From Lachnospiraceae bacterium (GTDB lineage Bacteria; Bacillota; Clostridia; Lachnospirales; Lachnospiraceae): DNA of 64,000 bases. Below, in pieces: positions 26,155-35,697 of the stretch. Within the stretch, counting starts at the first letter, position 1. Each line of letters opens with the position of its first letter. The stretch covers positions 62,001 through 126,000 of the forward strand of contig CAJTDK010000005.1 of assembly GCA_910575105.1 (NCBI GenBank), written 5' to 3'. Made by a program: the position numbers and the translations under genes. Below the pieces are notes generated by a model that searched no databases, was not told the DNA's origin, and saw only the letters and a list, made by a program, of their open reading frames with translations.

Positions 26155-26185
26155 GGCGGGAATCTGAATAAACCGGGTTCCCGCC
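26155..26185 (-). terminator. GC-rich hairpin after nagA, terminator on the minus strand
   Basis: GGCGGGAA (26155-26162) pairs with TTCCCGCC (26178-26185). The T-rich tail (TTGTATTTTTTCC) lies on the minus-strand side, so it is the terminator of the decayed minus-strand locus and may also stop nagA transcripts. Confidence 0.6.
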
Positions 26186-26255
26186 CTGTACGTTACTTAT
26201 GATACTGACCTTCTGCGGCAATTATCTTTACCGATCAGCCGGCAGAGCCATTCCG

Positions 26256-26588
26256 TCACATCAGATCCTTCGTCTCTGCCTGCCATACGGAAAGGAATGC
26301 GCACAGCAGCGATAGAGCAGTCAGCGCAGCTAGAAGCCCAAGGCCGTCATGTCATAGTCGATGAGGAACGCGGAGTTCATAAACTCTGCGCCCAGCAGTA
26401 CCGTTGTGTAAAGCAAAAGCTTTGTAAGAACAAGCGCCGTGAAATTAAAGCTTCAGACGGCGATCATCTGAGAAACCAGGATTCCGCTTAATGTGATAGG
26501 AGAACATCAGATTCATGGTTTATAAGGGCGTTTAACGTGTATTTGCCGATATTGTTTTACTTCCATTCGAGTTTTTAAGCTTGATCAT
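26256..26588 (-). pseudogene. Remnant of an ABC permease (lantibiotic-transport type)
   Basis: After a start-like ATG at 26588 only about 18 codons are open. Further on, hydrophobic fragments (LVLTKLLLYTTVLLGAEFM, then after a frameshift LLAALTALSLLCAFLSVW) run to a stop at 26256. The position directly after an ABC ATPase fragment and the membrane-like composition suggest a decayed permease. The evidence is compositional only. Confidence 0.4.
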
Positions 26589-26590
26589 CT

Positions 26591-26860
26591 TTACACCTCC
26601 GATGTTGATTTTAAGAAATAATCTTCTAAAGTTTCTGCATGCCGGCCAAAGCTTGTGATCTCTATGCCGTTTAAGGTCAGGGCTTTTGACAGCTCCTGGG
26701 TGGTAATGCGGCTGTCATAGATACGGATCTTTTCCGGAGGCGCTGACAGGTTCTTCAGGCAGGCATATGTCTACCTGGAAACCTCTGGATGTCAGGATTT
26801 CGCAGAAATCCAGTGTGCTCTCCCGGCAGATTTTTGCAAGGTCGATATTGGAAAGTTACT
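26591..26860 (-). pseudogene. Fused remnants of a sensor kinase and an ABC ATPase C-terminus
   Basis: The minus strand holds a fragment RESTLDFCEILTSRGFQVDI that resembles the linker of lantibiotic-type histidine kinases. After a frame change comes a fragment ending NGIEITSFGRHAETLEDYF and a stop, typical of the C-terminus of BcrA/LanF-type ABC ATPases (LEDYFL). No start codon or Walker motifs remain. A deletion has joined two genes of a bacteriocin-resistance-type locus. Confidence 0.5.
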
Positions 26861-27235
26861 GTCTTTATTATATTCGTAAGCGATATCAGTGTAAAGAATT
26901 ATCTAAGTTCTTAGCTGAATCTTTGTTCGTTGAGGGAGTAACTATTTACGGCCCAGGGGCCGCTCATCGCAACGATTCGTGGCGGCATTCCGAGTTTCGC
27001 TGCGCAAAAGCCGCCCCTCACTCCTGTATGATGTTCTTACGGAATGCGTAGCCAGTGCGCATTCCTGATCCATGAACAGTAACTTGCAGGATACTGTTCA
27101 CGGAGTACAGCAGCAATAATCCTTTACACTGCAGATGGTCATCTGCTATAATCCTTAAGAAAGGCATCGTTACATGTCATGGTGTGAATGGTGTTATTGG
27201 AATATTGAGCCAGTGTATGAGAGGATTGAGGATAT
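26861..27235. repeat. Gene-free DNA with dispersed repeats
   Basis: This stretch has no credible gene. It holds the second copy of the 9101-9135 repeat (26943-26977), a GGCGG/CCGCC dyad and the 58-bp element at 27025-27082. That element contains two hairpins: GGAATGCG/CGCATTCC, and TGAACAGTA/TACTGTTCA, which extends to about 27102. Confidence 0.6.
27025..27082. repeat. 58-bp direct repeat, copy 1
   Basis: TGTATGATGTTCTTACGGAA and what follows match 28106-28163 with only a few changes, including a pair change that keeps the internal hairpin as a G-T wobble. The two copies flank the methyltransferase gene. Confidence 0.75.
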
Positions 27236-28096
27236 ATGTGGATCGCAGAAAATTGGAAGGATTATGAGATCATAGACTGCAGCGGCGGTGAGAAGCTTGA
27301 GAGGTGGGGCGGATATGTATTAGTACGTCCGGATCCCCAGGTGATCTGGAACACGCCGAAGACAGACAGAGGATGGAAGAATAGGAACGGGCATTATCAC
27401 CGGAGCAAAAAAGGCGGCGGCGAATGGGAGTTTTTTTCGCTTCCCAAGCAGTGGCAGATCCATTACCGGGAGCTGACTTTTAATCTAAAGCCCTTCAGCT
27501 TCAAGCATACGGGACTTTTCCCGGAGCAGGCGGCGAACTGGGACTGGTTCTCTGAGAAGATACGAACTGCGGGGCGTCCGGTGAGGGTTCTGAATCTGTT
27601 TGCCTACACCGGGGGAGCTACGCTGGCGGCAGCGGCGGCGGGAGCACAGGTGACCCATGTAGACGCTTCGAAGGGCATGGTGAACTGGGCGAAGGAAAAT
27701 GCTGCGTCCTCGGGCCTTTCAGACAAGCCTATCCGCTGGCTTGTGGACGATTGCGTGAAGTTTGTGGAGCGGGAGATCCGCAGGGGCAGCCATTACGACG
27801 GGATCATCATGGATCCGCCGTCTTACGGCAGGGGGCCTAAAGGTGAGATCTGGAAGATCGAGGATTCTATCCATCCCTTTATCCGGCTCTGCACAAAGCT
27901 TTTGTCGGATCAGCCCCTGTTTTTCCTGGTGAACTCTTATACGACCGGGCTTGCCCCTGCTGTGCTGACCTATATGCTTTCCGTTGAGATGGGCAGATGG
28001 GACGGCCGTGTGGATTCTCAGGAGATTGGGATACCGGTTACCCGGTCAGGGTTTATCCTGCCCTGCGGAGCGTCCGGGCGCTGGGAGACAAGGTAG
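27236..28096 (+). CDS. SAM-dependent methyltransferase (RlmI/RlmK-like)
   Basis: A 286-residue class I methyltransferase. The glycine-rich SAM motif is VLNLFAYTGGATLAAAAAGA (about 118-137), followed by the acidic VTHVDASKGMV, and the catalytic DPPSYGRGPKGE (about 193-204) is of the N/DPPxF/Y type used by rRNA m5C and N-methyltransferases. It lacks the PUA domain of RlmI. The target is probably 23S rRNA (inference from family). It is a single gene between two copies of a 58-bp repeat. Confidence 0.85.
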   Translation: MWIAENWKDYEIIDCSGGEKLERWGGYVLVRPDPQVIWNTPKTDRGWKNRNGHYHRSKKGGGEWEFFSLPKQWQIHYRELTFNLKPFSFKHTGLFPEQAANWDWFSEKIRTAGRPVRVLNLFAYTGGATLAAAAAGAQVTHVDASKGMVNWAKENAASSGLSDKPIRWLVDDCVKFVEREIRRGSHYDGIIMDPPSYGRGPKGEIWKIEDSIHPFIRLCTKLLSDQPLFFLVNSYTTGLAPAVLTYMLSVEMGRWDGRVDSQEIGIPVTRSGFILPCGASGRWETR

Positions 28097-28105
28097 AGAG
28101 GATCT

Positions 28106-28163
28106 TGTATGATGTTCTTACGGAATGCGCAGCCAGTTTGCATTCCTGATCCGTGAACAGTAA
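28106..28163. repeat. 58-bp direct repeat, copy 2
   Basis: This is the second copy of the element at 27025, beginning 9 bp after the methyltransferase stop codon. Confidence 0.75.
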
Positions 28164-28353
28164 TGATGCTTCAGAAAATCAAGAAAAAGTTTATAGAATT
28201 TTTCTTTCATTTTTCTGCAGAATATTCTATAATTTAAAGCGTATGAAGAAATACTATGGTACATCTGCGAAGCATTCGGCAGATAGTACAGGAATAACCG
28301 CTGCTGCTCGCGGAGCGGACAGTAACGGTAATAAGACGAAACGGAGGAATGTG

Positions 28354-28515
28354 ATGATGAAAAAATATGTATGTGAACCATGTGGATATGTATACGACCC
28401 GGAGGTTGGAGATCCGGACGGAGGGATCGCTCCGGGGACTGCATTTGAAGATATTCCGGACGACTGGGTATGCCCCATCTGCGGAATGGGTAAAGACGTA
28501 TTTGCAGAAGAATAG
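28354..28515 (+). CDS. Rubredoxin
   Basis: A 53-residue one-iron electron carrier. The two CxxC(G) knuckles are C7-x2-C10 and C40-x2-C43, with the family signature DDWVCPICG and an aromatic core (Y5, Y12, W38). It likely donates electrons in anaerobic oxygen or peroxide detoxification. The start was placed at the first ATG after CGGAGG. The stop codon is inside the terminator stem shared with the converging gene. Confidence 0.96.
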   Translation: MMKKYVCEPCGYVYDPEVGDPDGGIAPGTAFEDIPDDWVCPICGMGKDVFAEE

Positions 28516-28537
28516 GCGAAAGCCTATTCTTCTTTTA
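28506..28537. terminator. Bidirectional terminator overlapping two stop codons
   Basis: AGAAGAATAGGC (28506-28517), a GAAA loop, and GCCTATTCTTCT (28522-28533), followed by TT. On either strand the stem encodes Glu-Glu-stop, the end of rubredoxin on plus and of the HAD enzyme on minus. Confidence 0.9.
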
Positions 28538-29174
28538 GTAATGAGATCACCTCATGTAAGGTATTCAGTTTTTTGTACGTAAGGGCCAGCAATTTTTCAT
28601 CAGGCTGTACAAGGTCCGGTATGGCGACCACCCTGAGGCCGGCCGCATGTGCGGAGCGGATGCCTGCCGGAGCGTCTTCTAAGGCAAGACATTCGACGGG
28701 GCTTAACCGGATGATGTCGCAGGCTTTTTGGTAGATCTCCGGGTCGGGCTTAGTGTTTTCGATCATATCCCCGAAGATCCCGCCGTCAAAATATTGCCAG
28801 ATCCCGGCATCCTCAAGCTCCTTCACTGCATACTGTCTGCTTGAAGAGGTGGCAACGGCGATCTTATAGCCATGGTCCCTGGCGTATCTTAGGAGTTCCT
28901 TTGCACCCGCTTTCAGCGGTATCCCTGTCTCTTTCACGATCCGGAAAAAGATATCGCTGGTTCTCTGGTTGAATTCTTCCAGTAAAAAATCCGGTCCGAA
29001 AGCATTTTGAAAATATGCATTCCGGGCTTTCCGGTTCAGGCCGAGCGTGTTGTAGATATGCCCGCCGATGCCGGGGATCCCCATCACCTCCCCGGCTTCA
29101 TTCCATGAGCGCTGCACGATCCGCTCAGAATCCAGCAAAAGCCCGTCCATATCGAATACAAGTCCTTTGATCAA
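28524..29174 (-). CDS. HAD-family phosphatase/phosphoglucomutase-like hydrolase
   Basis: A 216-residue Rossmann enzyme of HAD subfamily IA. Motif I is DMDGLLLDSE (nucleophile D8, acid/base D10), motif II is VATSSS (about 108-113), motif III Lys is in ENTKPDPEIY (about 140) and motif IV is ALEDAPAG (about 165). The Cap-1 helical domain spans about 15-85. It resembles beta-phosphoglucomutase and sugar-phosphate phosphatases; the substrate is unknown. Its start overlaps the end of the small gene upstream (ATGA). Confidence 0.9.
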   Translation of the reverse strand: MIKGLVFDMDGLLLDSERIVQRSWNEAGEVMGIPGIGGHIYNTLGLNRKARNAYFQNAFGPDFLLEEFNQRTSDIFFRIVKETGIPLKAGAKELLRYARDHGYKIAVATSSSRQYAVKELEDAGIWQYFDGGIFGDMIENTKPDPEIYQKACDIIRLSPVECLALEDAPAGIRSAHAAGLRVVAIPDLVQPDEKLLALTYKKLNTLHEVISLLKEE

Positions 29175-29332
29175 AACTCAATCCCCCGTCCGAGGGCATC
29201 TTTAAGATAGGAGGATACGTCCTCAAGCTTACGTACGATCTCCATCTTTTCTTCCCACTCTTCACCGGCCATCTCCTTGTCGATCAGGCACTGTTGGATG
29301 TGCTTGACTTCTTTGATTAATTCCTTTGTCAT
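29171..29332 (-). CDS. Small coiled-coil protein, unknown function
   Basis: A 53-residue, highly charged, probably all-helical protein (EWEEKMEIVRKLEDVSSYLK). The ATG at 29332 was preferred over one at 29386 because GGGGG lies eight bases before it. Translationally coupled to the HAD gene by a 4-bp overlap. I do not recognise the family. Confidence 0.65.
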   Translation of the reverse strand: MTKELIKEVKHIQQCLIDKEMAGEEWEEKMEIVRKLEDVSSYLKDALGRGIEF

Positions 29333-29524
29333 GTAAATTACCCCCTTCTTAAACATCAGTTTTATCTTGCCATATTTATTTAACAATAGTATATCACGTT
29401 CCGGAGATTTGTGGAATGGATAAAATTTTTATCGGTATAGATTTAACCGGGGGCGTTAGATTGTTTTTGGAAACATGATTATAGAAAATATCAATATATA
29501 ATGCTATATATAATAATTCCCTAT

Positions 29525-29553
29525 TTGAAGAGTTCGTCTGCTGATTATATAAT
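29525..29553 (+). promoter_or_regulatory. Promoter of the PHP-domain gene
   Basis: TTGAAG (29525-29530), a 17-bp spacer and a perfect TATAAT (29548-29553) lie 36 bp before the start codon. Confidence 0.65.
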
Positions 29554-29589
29554 AAATGTAATAGTTATTGTCAAAGCGGGGAATTATAG

Positions 29590-30210
29590 ATGTTTATAGA
29601 TGTACATATGCATGAGATGACATATTCAAAGGACAGCTTTTTAAAGCTGGATGAGATCGTAAGAATTGCGAAGGAGAAAGGTCTTGGTGCTGTATGCATT
29701 ACAGATCATGACAGCATGGGATTTAAGGCGCACGCGAAGGAATACACAAGGAAAACAGGCTTCCCCGTATTTGTGGGGATTGAGTTCTATTCGCTGCAGG
29801 GAGATATCGTTGCTTTCGGAATAGACGATTATCCGAAGGAGCGGGTTCCGGCGCAGGATTTTATTGATATGGTGAAAGCCCAGGGCGGCGTATGCTTTGC
29901 GGCGCATCCGTTCCGCAATAACCGGCGGGGGCTGGAGGAGCATCTGCTGGAGGTCAGGGGGCTTGACGGCCTGGAGGTCTTAAATGGGAGCACTTCAAAA
30001 GCGGCATGCCGGAAGGCGGCGGAGTATGCGGAAAAATTAGGGCTGTTTACGCTCGGAGCCAGTGACTGCCATGTGCCGGAGAAGGTGGGGGTATGCGTTA
30101 CCTATTTCCCAGAGGAGATCAGAACGTTCGAAGATTTCCTCTCCGCGTTCCGCAAAGGTGAGATGAAGCCGGCCTATTACGAGGACGGGGAATATAAGAT
30201 ATTACGCTAA
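29590..30210 (+). CDS. PHP-domain phosphoesterase
   Basis: A 206-residue metal-dependent hydrolase. PHP motifs are DVHMHEM (H6, H8), ITDHDSMG (about 38-45), EFY (about 65), AAHPFR (about 109) and the C-terminal SDCHVPEK (about 161). These histidines and aspartates normally bind three metal ions for phosphoester cleavage. Related small PHP proteins hydrolyse oligoribonucleotides or 3',5'-bisphosphates. The particular substrate is unknown. Confidence 0.88.
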   Translation: MFIDVHMHEMTYSKDSFLKLDEIVRIAKEKGLGAVCITDHDSMGFKAHAKEYTRKTGFPVFVGIEFYSLQGDIVAFGIDDYPKERVPAQDFIDMVKAQGGVCFAAHPFRNNRRGLEEHLLEVRGLDGLEVLNGSTSKAACRKAAEYAEKLGLFTLGASDCHVPEKVGVCVTYFPEEIRTFEDFLSAFRKGEMKPAYYEDGEYKILR

Positions 30211-30411
30211 AACCAGAGGGTATCCTGTCAGGGATTTGCTGGCCGCGGAACGGGCAGCACCCCGGCAGATGTCTTTTAGGTATAAATTTTTAAATTCCCA
30301 TTTACCTTTTGCATATTCAGTGATAGAATATCTCTATATATGAGATACAAAAAGCGGAGCGGTCTGCCTGTATCACGGGGACTGGGAAATGGGTGGAAAG
30401 GTGGTAGCATT

Positions 30412-31017
30412 ATGATTACAGTCAACGCAATGGGAGATAATTGCCCGATCCCGGTCATTAAGACCAAAAAGGCAATGCAGGCGCTTACCGGTCCGGAGAC
30501 TATCGAGGTGCTTGTGGACAATGAGATCGCTGTCCAGAATGTGACGAAGATGGCATCAGCTTCGGGAGGGCAGGTATCCTCCGAGAAGATTTTGGATGGG
30601 GAATTCAAGATTATCGTTCAGATGGAGGGAGCTCCTTCGGCAGCAGACGACGAAGAGGTGAGCTGTGTGCCGGATGCAAGAGATAATACAGTAGTAGTCG
30701 TGTCTTCAGACCGCATGGGCGAGGGGAATGACGAGCTTGGCAAGGTGCTGGTCAAAGGATTCATCTTTGCGGTAACGCAGCTTGACACATTGCCCAAGAC
30801 GATGCTTTTCTATAACGGAGGAGCGACATTGACCGCAGAAGGTTCAGACTCTCTTGAGGATCTTAAGTCTCTGGAAGCCCAGGGCGTAGAGATCATGACC
30901 TGTGGGACATGCCTTGATTACTATGGGCTGAAAGAGAAGCTTAAGGTAGGCACAGTGACGAATATGTACAGCATTGTTGAGACGATGGCGAATGCCGGAA
31001 GGATCATCAAGCCATAA
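30412..31017 (+). CDS. yedF: YedF-type selenium metabolism protein (TusA-like plus DsrE-like)
   Basis: A 201-residue two-domain protein. The N-terminal TusA/SirA fold (about 1-75) has the active-site GDNCPIPVIKTKKA (Cys10). The C-terminal DsrE-like half (about 85-200) has GGATLTAEGS and a conserved Cys in MTCGTCLDYYG. This architecture is the family repeatedly found beside selD, thought to carry or store selenium or persulfide. The ATG at 30412 has an AAAGGTGG site. Upstream in-frame codons are discarded. Confidence 0.92.
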   Translation: MITVNAMGDNCPIPVIKTKKAMQALTGPETIEVLVDNEIAVQNVTKMASASGGQVSSEKILDGEFKIIVQMEGAPSAADDEEVSCVPDARDNTVVVVSSDRMGEGNDELGKVLVKGFIFAVTQLDTLPKTMLFYNGGATLTAEGSDSLEDLKSLEAQGVEIMTCGTCLDYYGLKEKLKVGTVTNMYSIVETMANAGRIIKP

Positions 31018-31059
31018 GTGCTTTAAAAGATTCCGCTGGAAACAAAATATTTATACGAA

Positions 31060-31100
31060 AAGAGCCATACTTCAAAAGCAGAGGCATGGCTCTTATTTTC
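31060..31100 (+). terminator. Intrinsic terminator between yedF and selD
   Basis: AAGAGCCAT (31060-31068) pairs with ATGGCTCTT (31086-31094), followed by ATTTTC. Confidence 0.7.
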
Positions 31101-31223
31101 AATAAGCAAAAATTACCATGGGAAATATGCGGTTTTCCGCGTTTTCTAATATAGAAATGATATTATGGGGCAAGATATTTTGTGACGGTAATATCAGAAA
31201 AACAGTAGGAGGATTGTTGACGT

Positions 31224-32264
31224 ATGAAATCAGATGTCAGATTAACAAGTTTAAGTAAGACCGGAGGCTGAGCGGCTAAGATCGGTCCGGAGACCCTTGC
31301 CCAGGTTCTGGGTAAGCTGCCAAAATTCCAGGATGATCATCTGCTCGTCGGAATCGAGACGTCCGATGATGCGGCCATATATAAAGTGACGGACGATATC
31401 GCTATGATCCAGACCGTTGATTTCTTTACACCGATCGTTGATGATCCTTATATGTTCGGACAGATTGCGGCTGCCAACTCCTTGAGTGATGTATGGGCGA
31501 TGGGAGGCGAGCCGGCGGTCGCACTTAACATAGTCGGGTTTCCGAATTGTCTGGATCCGGCGATTTTGGGCGACATCCTTGCGGGTGGCGCGGCGAAGGT
31601 GAAAGAAGCAGGTGCGGTATTAGTAGGCGGACATTCCGTACAGGACGATGAGCCGAAGTACGGGTTATGTGTGTCCGGTTTTGTACACCCTGATAAGATA
31701 TTTAAAAATTATGGCTGCAGGCCGGGCGATGTCCTGGTCCTGACCAAACAGATTGGAAGCGGGATCGTCAATACTGCCATAAAAGCGGAGATGGCCTCTC
31801 CTTCGGCAGTCCGGGAGGCTCAGACGGTCATGGCGTCCCTGAATAAGCTGGGGAAACAGGTGGTGGAGAAGTATGATGTGTCTGCCTGTACGGATATTAC
31901 CGGCTTCGGGCTTCTGGGGCATTGCGTGGAGATGGCTTCTGCCAGCGAGGTTACATTCGAGATAAAGGTACAGGATATTGCGTATCTGCAGGATGCGGCT
32001 GATTATGCGAAGATGGGGCTTGTCCCGGCGGGCGCTTACAAAAACCGGGGATACTCCATGAAGCATGTGGAGACCGGGGCGGTGGAGGAGCATTTCTTAG
32101 ATCTCCTCTACGACCCGCAGACATCCGGAGGGCTTTTGATCAGTGTATCTCCAAAGAATCTGGATGAGATGATGGCTGATTTTGGGGCGGCGCATATGGA
32201 TACGACGGTATCGGTCATCGGCAGAGTGGCAGAAAAGAGCGATAAGCTGATCCGGCTGTTTTAA
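31224..32264 (+). CDS. selD: Selenide, water dikinase (selenophosphate synthetase), selenoprotein form
   Basis: A 346-residue enzyme that makes selenophosphate from selenide and ATP, the selenium donor for Sec-tRNA. The true start is ATG 31224 after AGGAGG. Codon 16 is TGA (31269-31271) in the loop TGG-U-AAK, exactly where E. coli has its catalytic Cys17, and Lys19 is the partner lysine. Gly-rich ATP motifs follow (ETSDDAAIY, ANSLSDVWAMGGEP, VGGHSVQDDEPKYG, DPQTSGGLL). A gene finder that stops at TGA would call only the part from 31386. A terminator separates it from yedF. Confidence 0.96.
31269..31316 (+). promoter_or_regulatory. selD UGA and bacterial SECIS hairpin
   Basis: Downstream of the TGA, CTTGCCCAG (31296-31304) and CTGGGTAAG (31308-31316) form a 9-bp stem with a GTT apex beginning about 25 nt after the codon. 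That suits the SelB-binding bSECIS hairpin. It lies within coding sequence. Confidence 0.75.
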
Positions 32265-32374
32265 GGCGGCGGGGATTTGCGGAAAGACAGTACAAAGGAG
32301 AACATTTTTAAAGAAAATGTACAGGCAAAGTTATTGTCCGCAGGATGGACAGTAATCAGAAAAAGGGGAATGAA

Positions 32375-33784
32375 ATGAATAAGAATCTTTTATACAGGAG
32401 CATCCCGAAGGTGGATGTGCTTCTGGAGGATGAAACGGTCCGGGAGCTGATCGGCCGGTACAGCCGTGAGACGGTGATGGAGGCGATTCATACAGAGCTG
32501 GATGGTCTGCGCCAGTTTATTGCGAAGGCCGGTGATGAGGAGGCTGCAAGGGAGCAGATCGGGCTGCTGGTGCCGCATATTGAACATGAGGTGTCGGCTA
32601 TGCATACGCCGAATATGCGTAAGGTGATTAATGGCACAGGGACGATCCTCCACACGAATCTGGGCCGTGCGCCCATCAGTGAAGAGCATATGAAGCGGGT
32701 GATGGCGCTGGTGTCAGGCTACGCTAATCTGGAATACAATCTTGAGGCAGGAAAGAGAGGCGAGCGTTATTCTCATTTTGAGAAGCTGCTCTGTAAGCTC
32801 ACCGGGGCGGAGGCGGCTATGGCGGTGAATAATAACGCCTCTTCAGTTCTGCTGATCTTAAGCTCTCTGGCGAAGGGCGGAGAGGTCATCGTATCCCGTG
32901 GGGAGCTTATCGAGATCGGCGGGAAGTTCAGGATCCCGGATGTGATGGAGCAAAGCGGGGCGTCGCTTGTGGAGGTCGGCACGACCAATAAGACCCATTA
33001 TGATGACTATGAAGCTGCCATAACGGAGGATACGAGGGCGCTTCTTAAGGTTCACACAAGTAATTACCGGATTGTGGGCTTTACGGATTCGGTGGCGGTG
33101 GACGAGCTGATTCCGCTGGCTAAGGAGCATGGCCTGCCGGTGGTGGAGGATCTGGGAAGCGGCGTGCTGATCGACCTTGCCAAATACGGGCTTACACATG
33201 AGCCGACTGTGCAGGAGTCTATCGCCAAGGGCGCGGATGTCGTGTGCTTCAGCGGCGACAAGCTTCTCGGAGGCCCGCAGGCGGGGATCATCATCGGGAA
33301 GAAGAAATATATTGATATGATGAAGAAAAACCAGCTTACCAGAGCGCTGAGGATCGACAAGTTCACTGCGGCGACCCTTGAGCTGGTGCTGCAGGAATAT
33401 CTGTCAGAAGAAAAAGCAGTAGAGAATATACCGGTGCTCCGGATGATCACGGAGCCGCTGGAAGATGTAGAGAAGCGTGCGCGGCTGCTTGCCAGAAGGA
33501 TGAGGGCAGCGCACCTTCCTGCGAACATAGAGGTAAAGCCCTGCGAGTCACAGATCGGCGGAGGGTCTCTTCCGCTTGAGCGGATTCCGAGTATGGCGGT
33601 GATGATCCGGCCGGAAAAGATCAGTGTGACGGAATTGGAGGAGCGCATGCGCCGTCTTCCGATTCCGATTATTCCGCGGACGGCGAATGACACGGTCATC
33701 CTGGATGCAAGGACATTAAAGCAGGGAGATGTCAGGCTGGCGGCGGATCAGTTGAAGGAATATGAGGTGCTGGAGAAAAGATGA
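32375..33784 (+). CDS. selA: L-seryl-tRNA(Sec) selenium transferase
   Basis: A 469-residue PLP enzyme that converts Ser-tRNA(Sec) to Sec-tRNA(Sec) using selenophosphate. The PLP lysine is in [13 protein letters not shown] (about 300). The N-terminal domain starts with [12 protein letters not shown], and [16 protein letters not shown] (about 89) and NNNASSVLL are family motifs. The start at 32375 follows AAAAGGGGAATGAA. The ATG 30 bp upstream has no usable spacing. The gene overlaps selB by 4 bp (ATGA). Confidence 0.96.
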   Translation: MNKNLLYRSIPKVDVLLEDETVRELIGRYSRETVMEAIHTELDGLRQFIAKAGDEEAAREQIGLLVPHIEHEVSAMHTPNMRKVINGTGTILHTNLGRAPISEEHMKRVMALVSGYANLEYNLEAGKRGERYSHFEKLLCKLTGAEAAMAVNNNASSVLLILSSLAKGGEVIVSRGELIEIGGKFRIPDVMEQSGASLVEVGTTNKTHYDDYEAAITEDTRALLKVHTSNYRIVGFTDSVAVDELIPLAKEHGLPVVEDLGSGVLIDLAKYGLTHEPTVQESIAKGADVVCFSGDKLLGGPQAGIIIGKKKYIDMMKKNQLTRALRIDKFTAATLELVLQEYLSEEKAVENIPVLRMITEPLEDVEKRARLLARRMRAAHLPANIEVKPCESQIGGGSLPLERIPSMAVMIRPEKISVTELEERMRRLPIPIIPRTANDTVILDARTLKQGDVRLAADQLKEYEVLEKR

Positions 33785-35697
33785 AGAATGTAATAATAGG
33801 AACGGCAGGGCATATCGACCATGGCAAGACTACACTGATCAAAGCTCTGACCGGAAGGAATACCGACCGCTGGGAGGAGGAGCAGAGAAGAGGGATCACG
33901 ATTGATCTCGGTTTTACTTATTTCGACCTGCCGGGCGGCGACCGGGCGGGAATCATCGATGTTCCGGGACATGAGAAATTTATCAACAATATGGTTGCGG
34001 GCGTTGTGGGTATGGATCTGGTGCTCCTTGTGGTCGCTGCGGATGAAGGGATTATGCCGCAGACGAGAGAGCATGTGGACATCCTCAGTCTTCTTGGGAT
34101 CGAGAAGAGCATTATCGTGCTGAATAAATGCGACCTTGTGGACGAGGAGTGGATGGAACTGGTGGAAGAAGAGGTCAAGGAGGAGCTTGAAGGGACATTT
34201 CTTGGGAAAGCGCCGGTGGTAAAGGTTTCTGCCGCTACGGGCGAGGGGCTCTCGGCGCTTGTGGAGCTGATTGGACATATGACCAGTGACGAGCTGGTGC
34301 AAAAGGATATCCATACCATACCAAGGCTTCCCATAGACCGGGCCTTTTCACTGTCAGGCTTTGGGACGGTGATCACCGGAACCCTTGTCTCCGGCACGAT
34401 CCGCAAAGAGGATACGCTGGAGATCTACCCGCTGGGGAAGGAGAGCAAGATACGCAGCATACAGGTGCATGGCGAGGACAAGTCCGAGTGCTATGCCGGG
34501 CAGCGTGTGGCGATCAACCTGTCGAACATAAAGAAAAGAGAGATACGCCGGGGGTGCGTCCTTGCTTCGCCTGGGAGCATGAAGACGGCGGACCTTTTGG
34601 ATGTGCGCCTGAATGTGCTGGACAGCTCTATGCGTGTGCTGACGAACCACACAAGGCTGCATTTTTTTACCGGGACAAGTGAGATTCTGTGCCGGGCGGT
34701 CCTTCTTGATCAGGATGAGATCGGGCCGGGGGAGAGCGGGCTTGCGCAGCTTAGGCTGGAGGAGAGCATCGCGGTGCGCCGGGGCGATAAGTTTATCGTA
34801 CGGTTTTATTCGCCCATGGAGACGATCGGCGGCGGCGTGGTCTTAGAGCCGAATCCGGCCATAAAAAAGCGTTTCCGGGAGGATGTGATCGAAGAGCTAC
34901 AGAGGAAGGAGTCCGGCTCCAGTGCGGATGTGATTGAGCTTCACGTGAAGAGTCACCGGGAGGCGATGGTCACAGTGTCAGAGCTTGCGCGTCTTACGGC
35001 GCTTTCCGCGGAAGAGGTAAAAGAAGATGTTGAGGAGCTTGCGGGTCAGAACAAGGTCCTTGTCTTTGCCATGCGCAAAGATACTTATGTCTGGCATGCG
35101 GAGGCGGCAGCGGAGGCAGAGAGAGTGCTTTGCAGCGCATTATCCGCCTACGAGGAAAAATATCCGTACCGTTGCGGCATGAAGAAGGCGGAGGTGCAGG
35201 CGGCGTACTTTTCAAAAATGAAGCCGAATGTGTTTGACCGCATGATCGGGATGATGGAAGAAAACGGGCGGATTCAGAAGGCTGATGAATTTTTATGCAC
35301 GGCCGGTTATGAAATACGCAGAGATGGAACATATAACAGGGTATCGGGAGTCCTTCTTGATACCTTTGAGAAGAGCCGCTTTGATTTTGTGCGTTACACA
35401 GAGATCAACTGTAAAGGCATTACAAGAGAGATACAGGACGATATACTGAACATATTGCTGCAGGAAGGAAAGGCAGTGAAGGTTGCGGAGGATATGTATA
35501 CGCTTAAGCGGTATATGGACGAGGCGAAAGAGGTGATCCTTCGTAAGCTGTCCGAGCATCCGGTCATTACGATCGCGGAAGTCCGGGATCTGTTCTCCAC
35601 CAGCCGGAAGAGCGCGAAGCCGATCCTGGAATATATGGACAGCATCAAGGTGACGAAAAAGACGGGCGGAGAAAGTGAAAGGGTAGCATATAGATGA
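33781..35697 (+). CDS. selB: Selenocysteine-specific elongation factor
   Basis: A 638-residue GTPase that carries Sec-tRNA to UGA codons marked by a SECIS hairpin. G1 is GHIDHGKTT (about 10-18), the switch region is [11 protein letters not shown]3 is DVPGHEKF (about 60) and G4 is NKCD (about 117). EF-Tu-like domains 2-3 are followed by a C-terminal array of winged helices (about 370-638) for SECIS binding. It is coupled by 4-bp overlaps to both selA and the next gene. Confidence 0.96.
   Translation: MKNVIIGTAGHIDHGKTTLIKALTGRNTDRWEEEQRRGITIDLGFTYFDLPGGDRAGIIDVPGHEKFINNMVAGVVGMDLVLLVVAADEGIMPQTREHVDILSLLGIEKSIIVLNKCDLVDEEWMELVEEEVKEELEGTFLGKAPVVKVSAATGEGLSALVELIGHMTSDELVQKDIHTIPRLPIDRAFSLSGFGTVITGTLVSGTIRKEDTLEIYPLGKESKIRSIQVHGEDKSECYAGQRVAINLSNIKKREIRRGCVLASPGSMKTADLLDVRLNVLDSSMRVLTNHTRLHFFTGTSEILCRAVLLDQDEIGPGESGLAQLRLEESIAVRRGDKFIVRFYSPMETIGGGVVLEPNPAIKKRFREDVIEELQRKESGSSADVIELHVKSHREAMVTVSELARLTALSAEEVKEDVEELAGQNKVLVFAMRKDTYVWHAEAAAEAERVLCSALSAYEEKYPYRCGMKKAEVQAAYFSKMKPNVFDRMIGMMEENGRIQKADEFLCTAGYEIRRDGTYNRVSGVLLDTFEKSRFDFVRYTEINCKGITREIQDDILNILLQEGKAVKVAEDMYTLKRYMDEAKEVILRKLSEHPVITIAEVRDLFSTSRKSAKPILEYMDSIKVTKKTGGESERVAYR

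Noticed and set aside
26297-27051. Plus-strand ORFs of 64 and 94 aa in the 26-27 kb gap
   Set aside because: They have no ribosome-binding site or domain, and lie opposite recognisable remnants of kinase, ATPase and permease genes.
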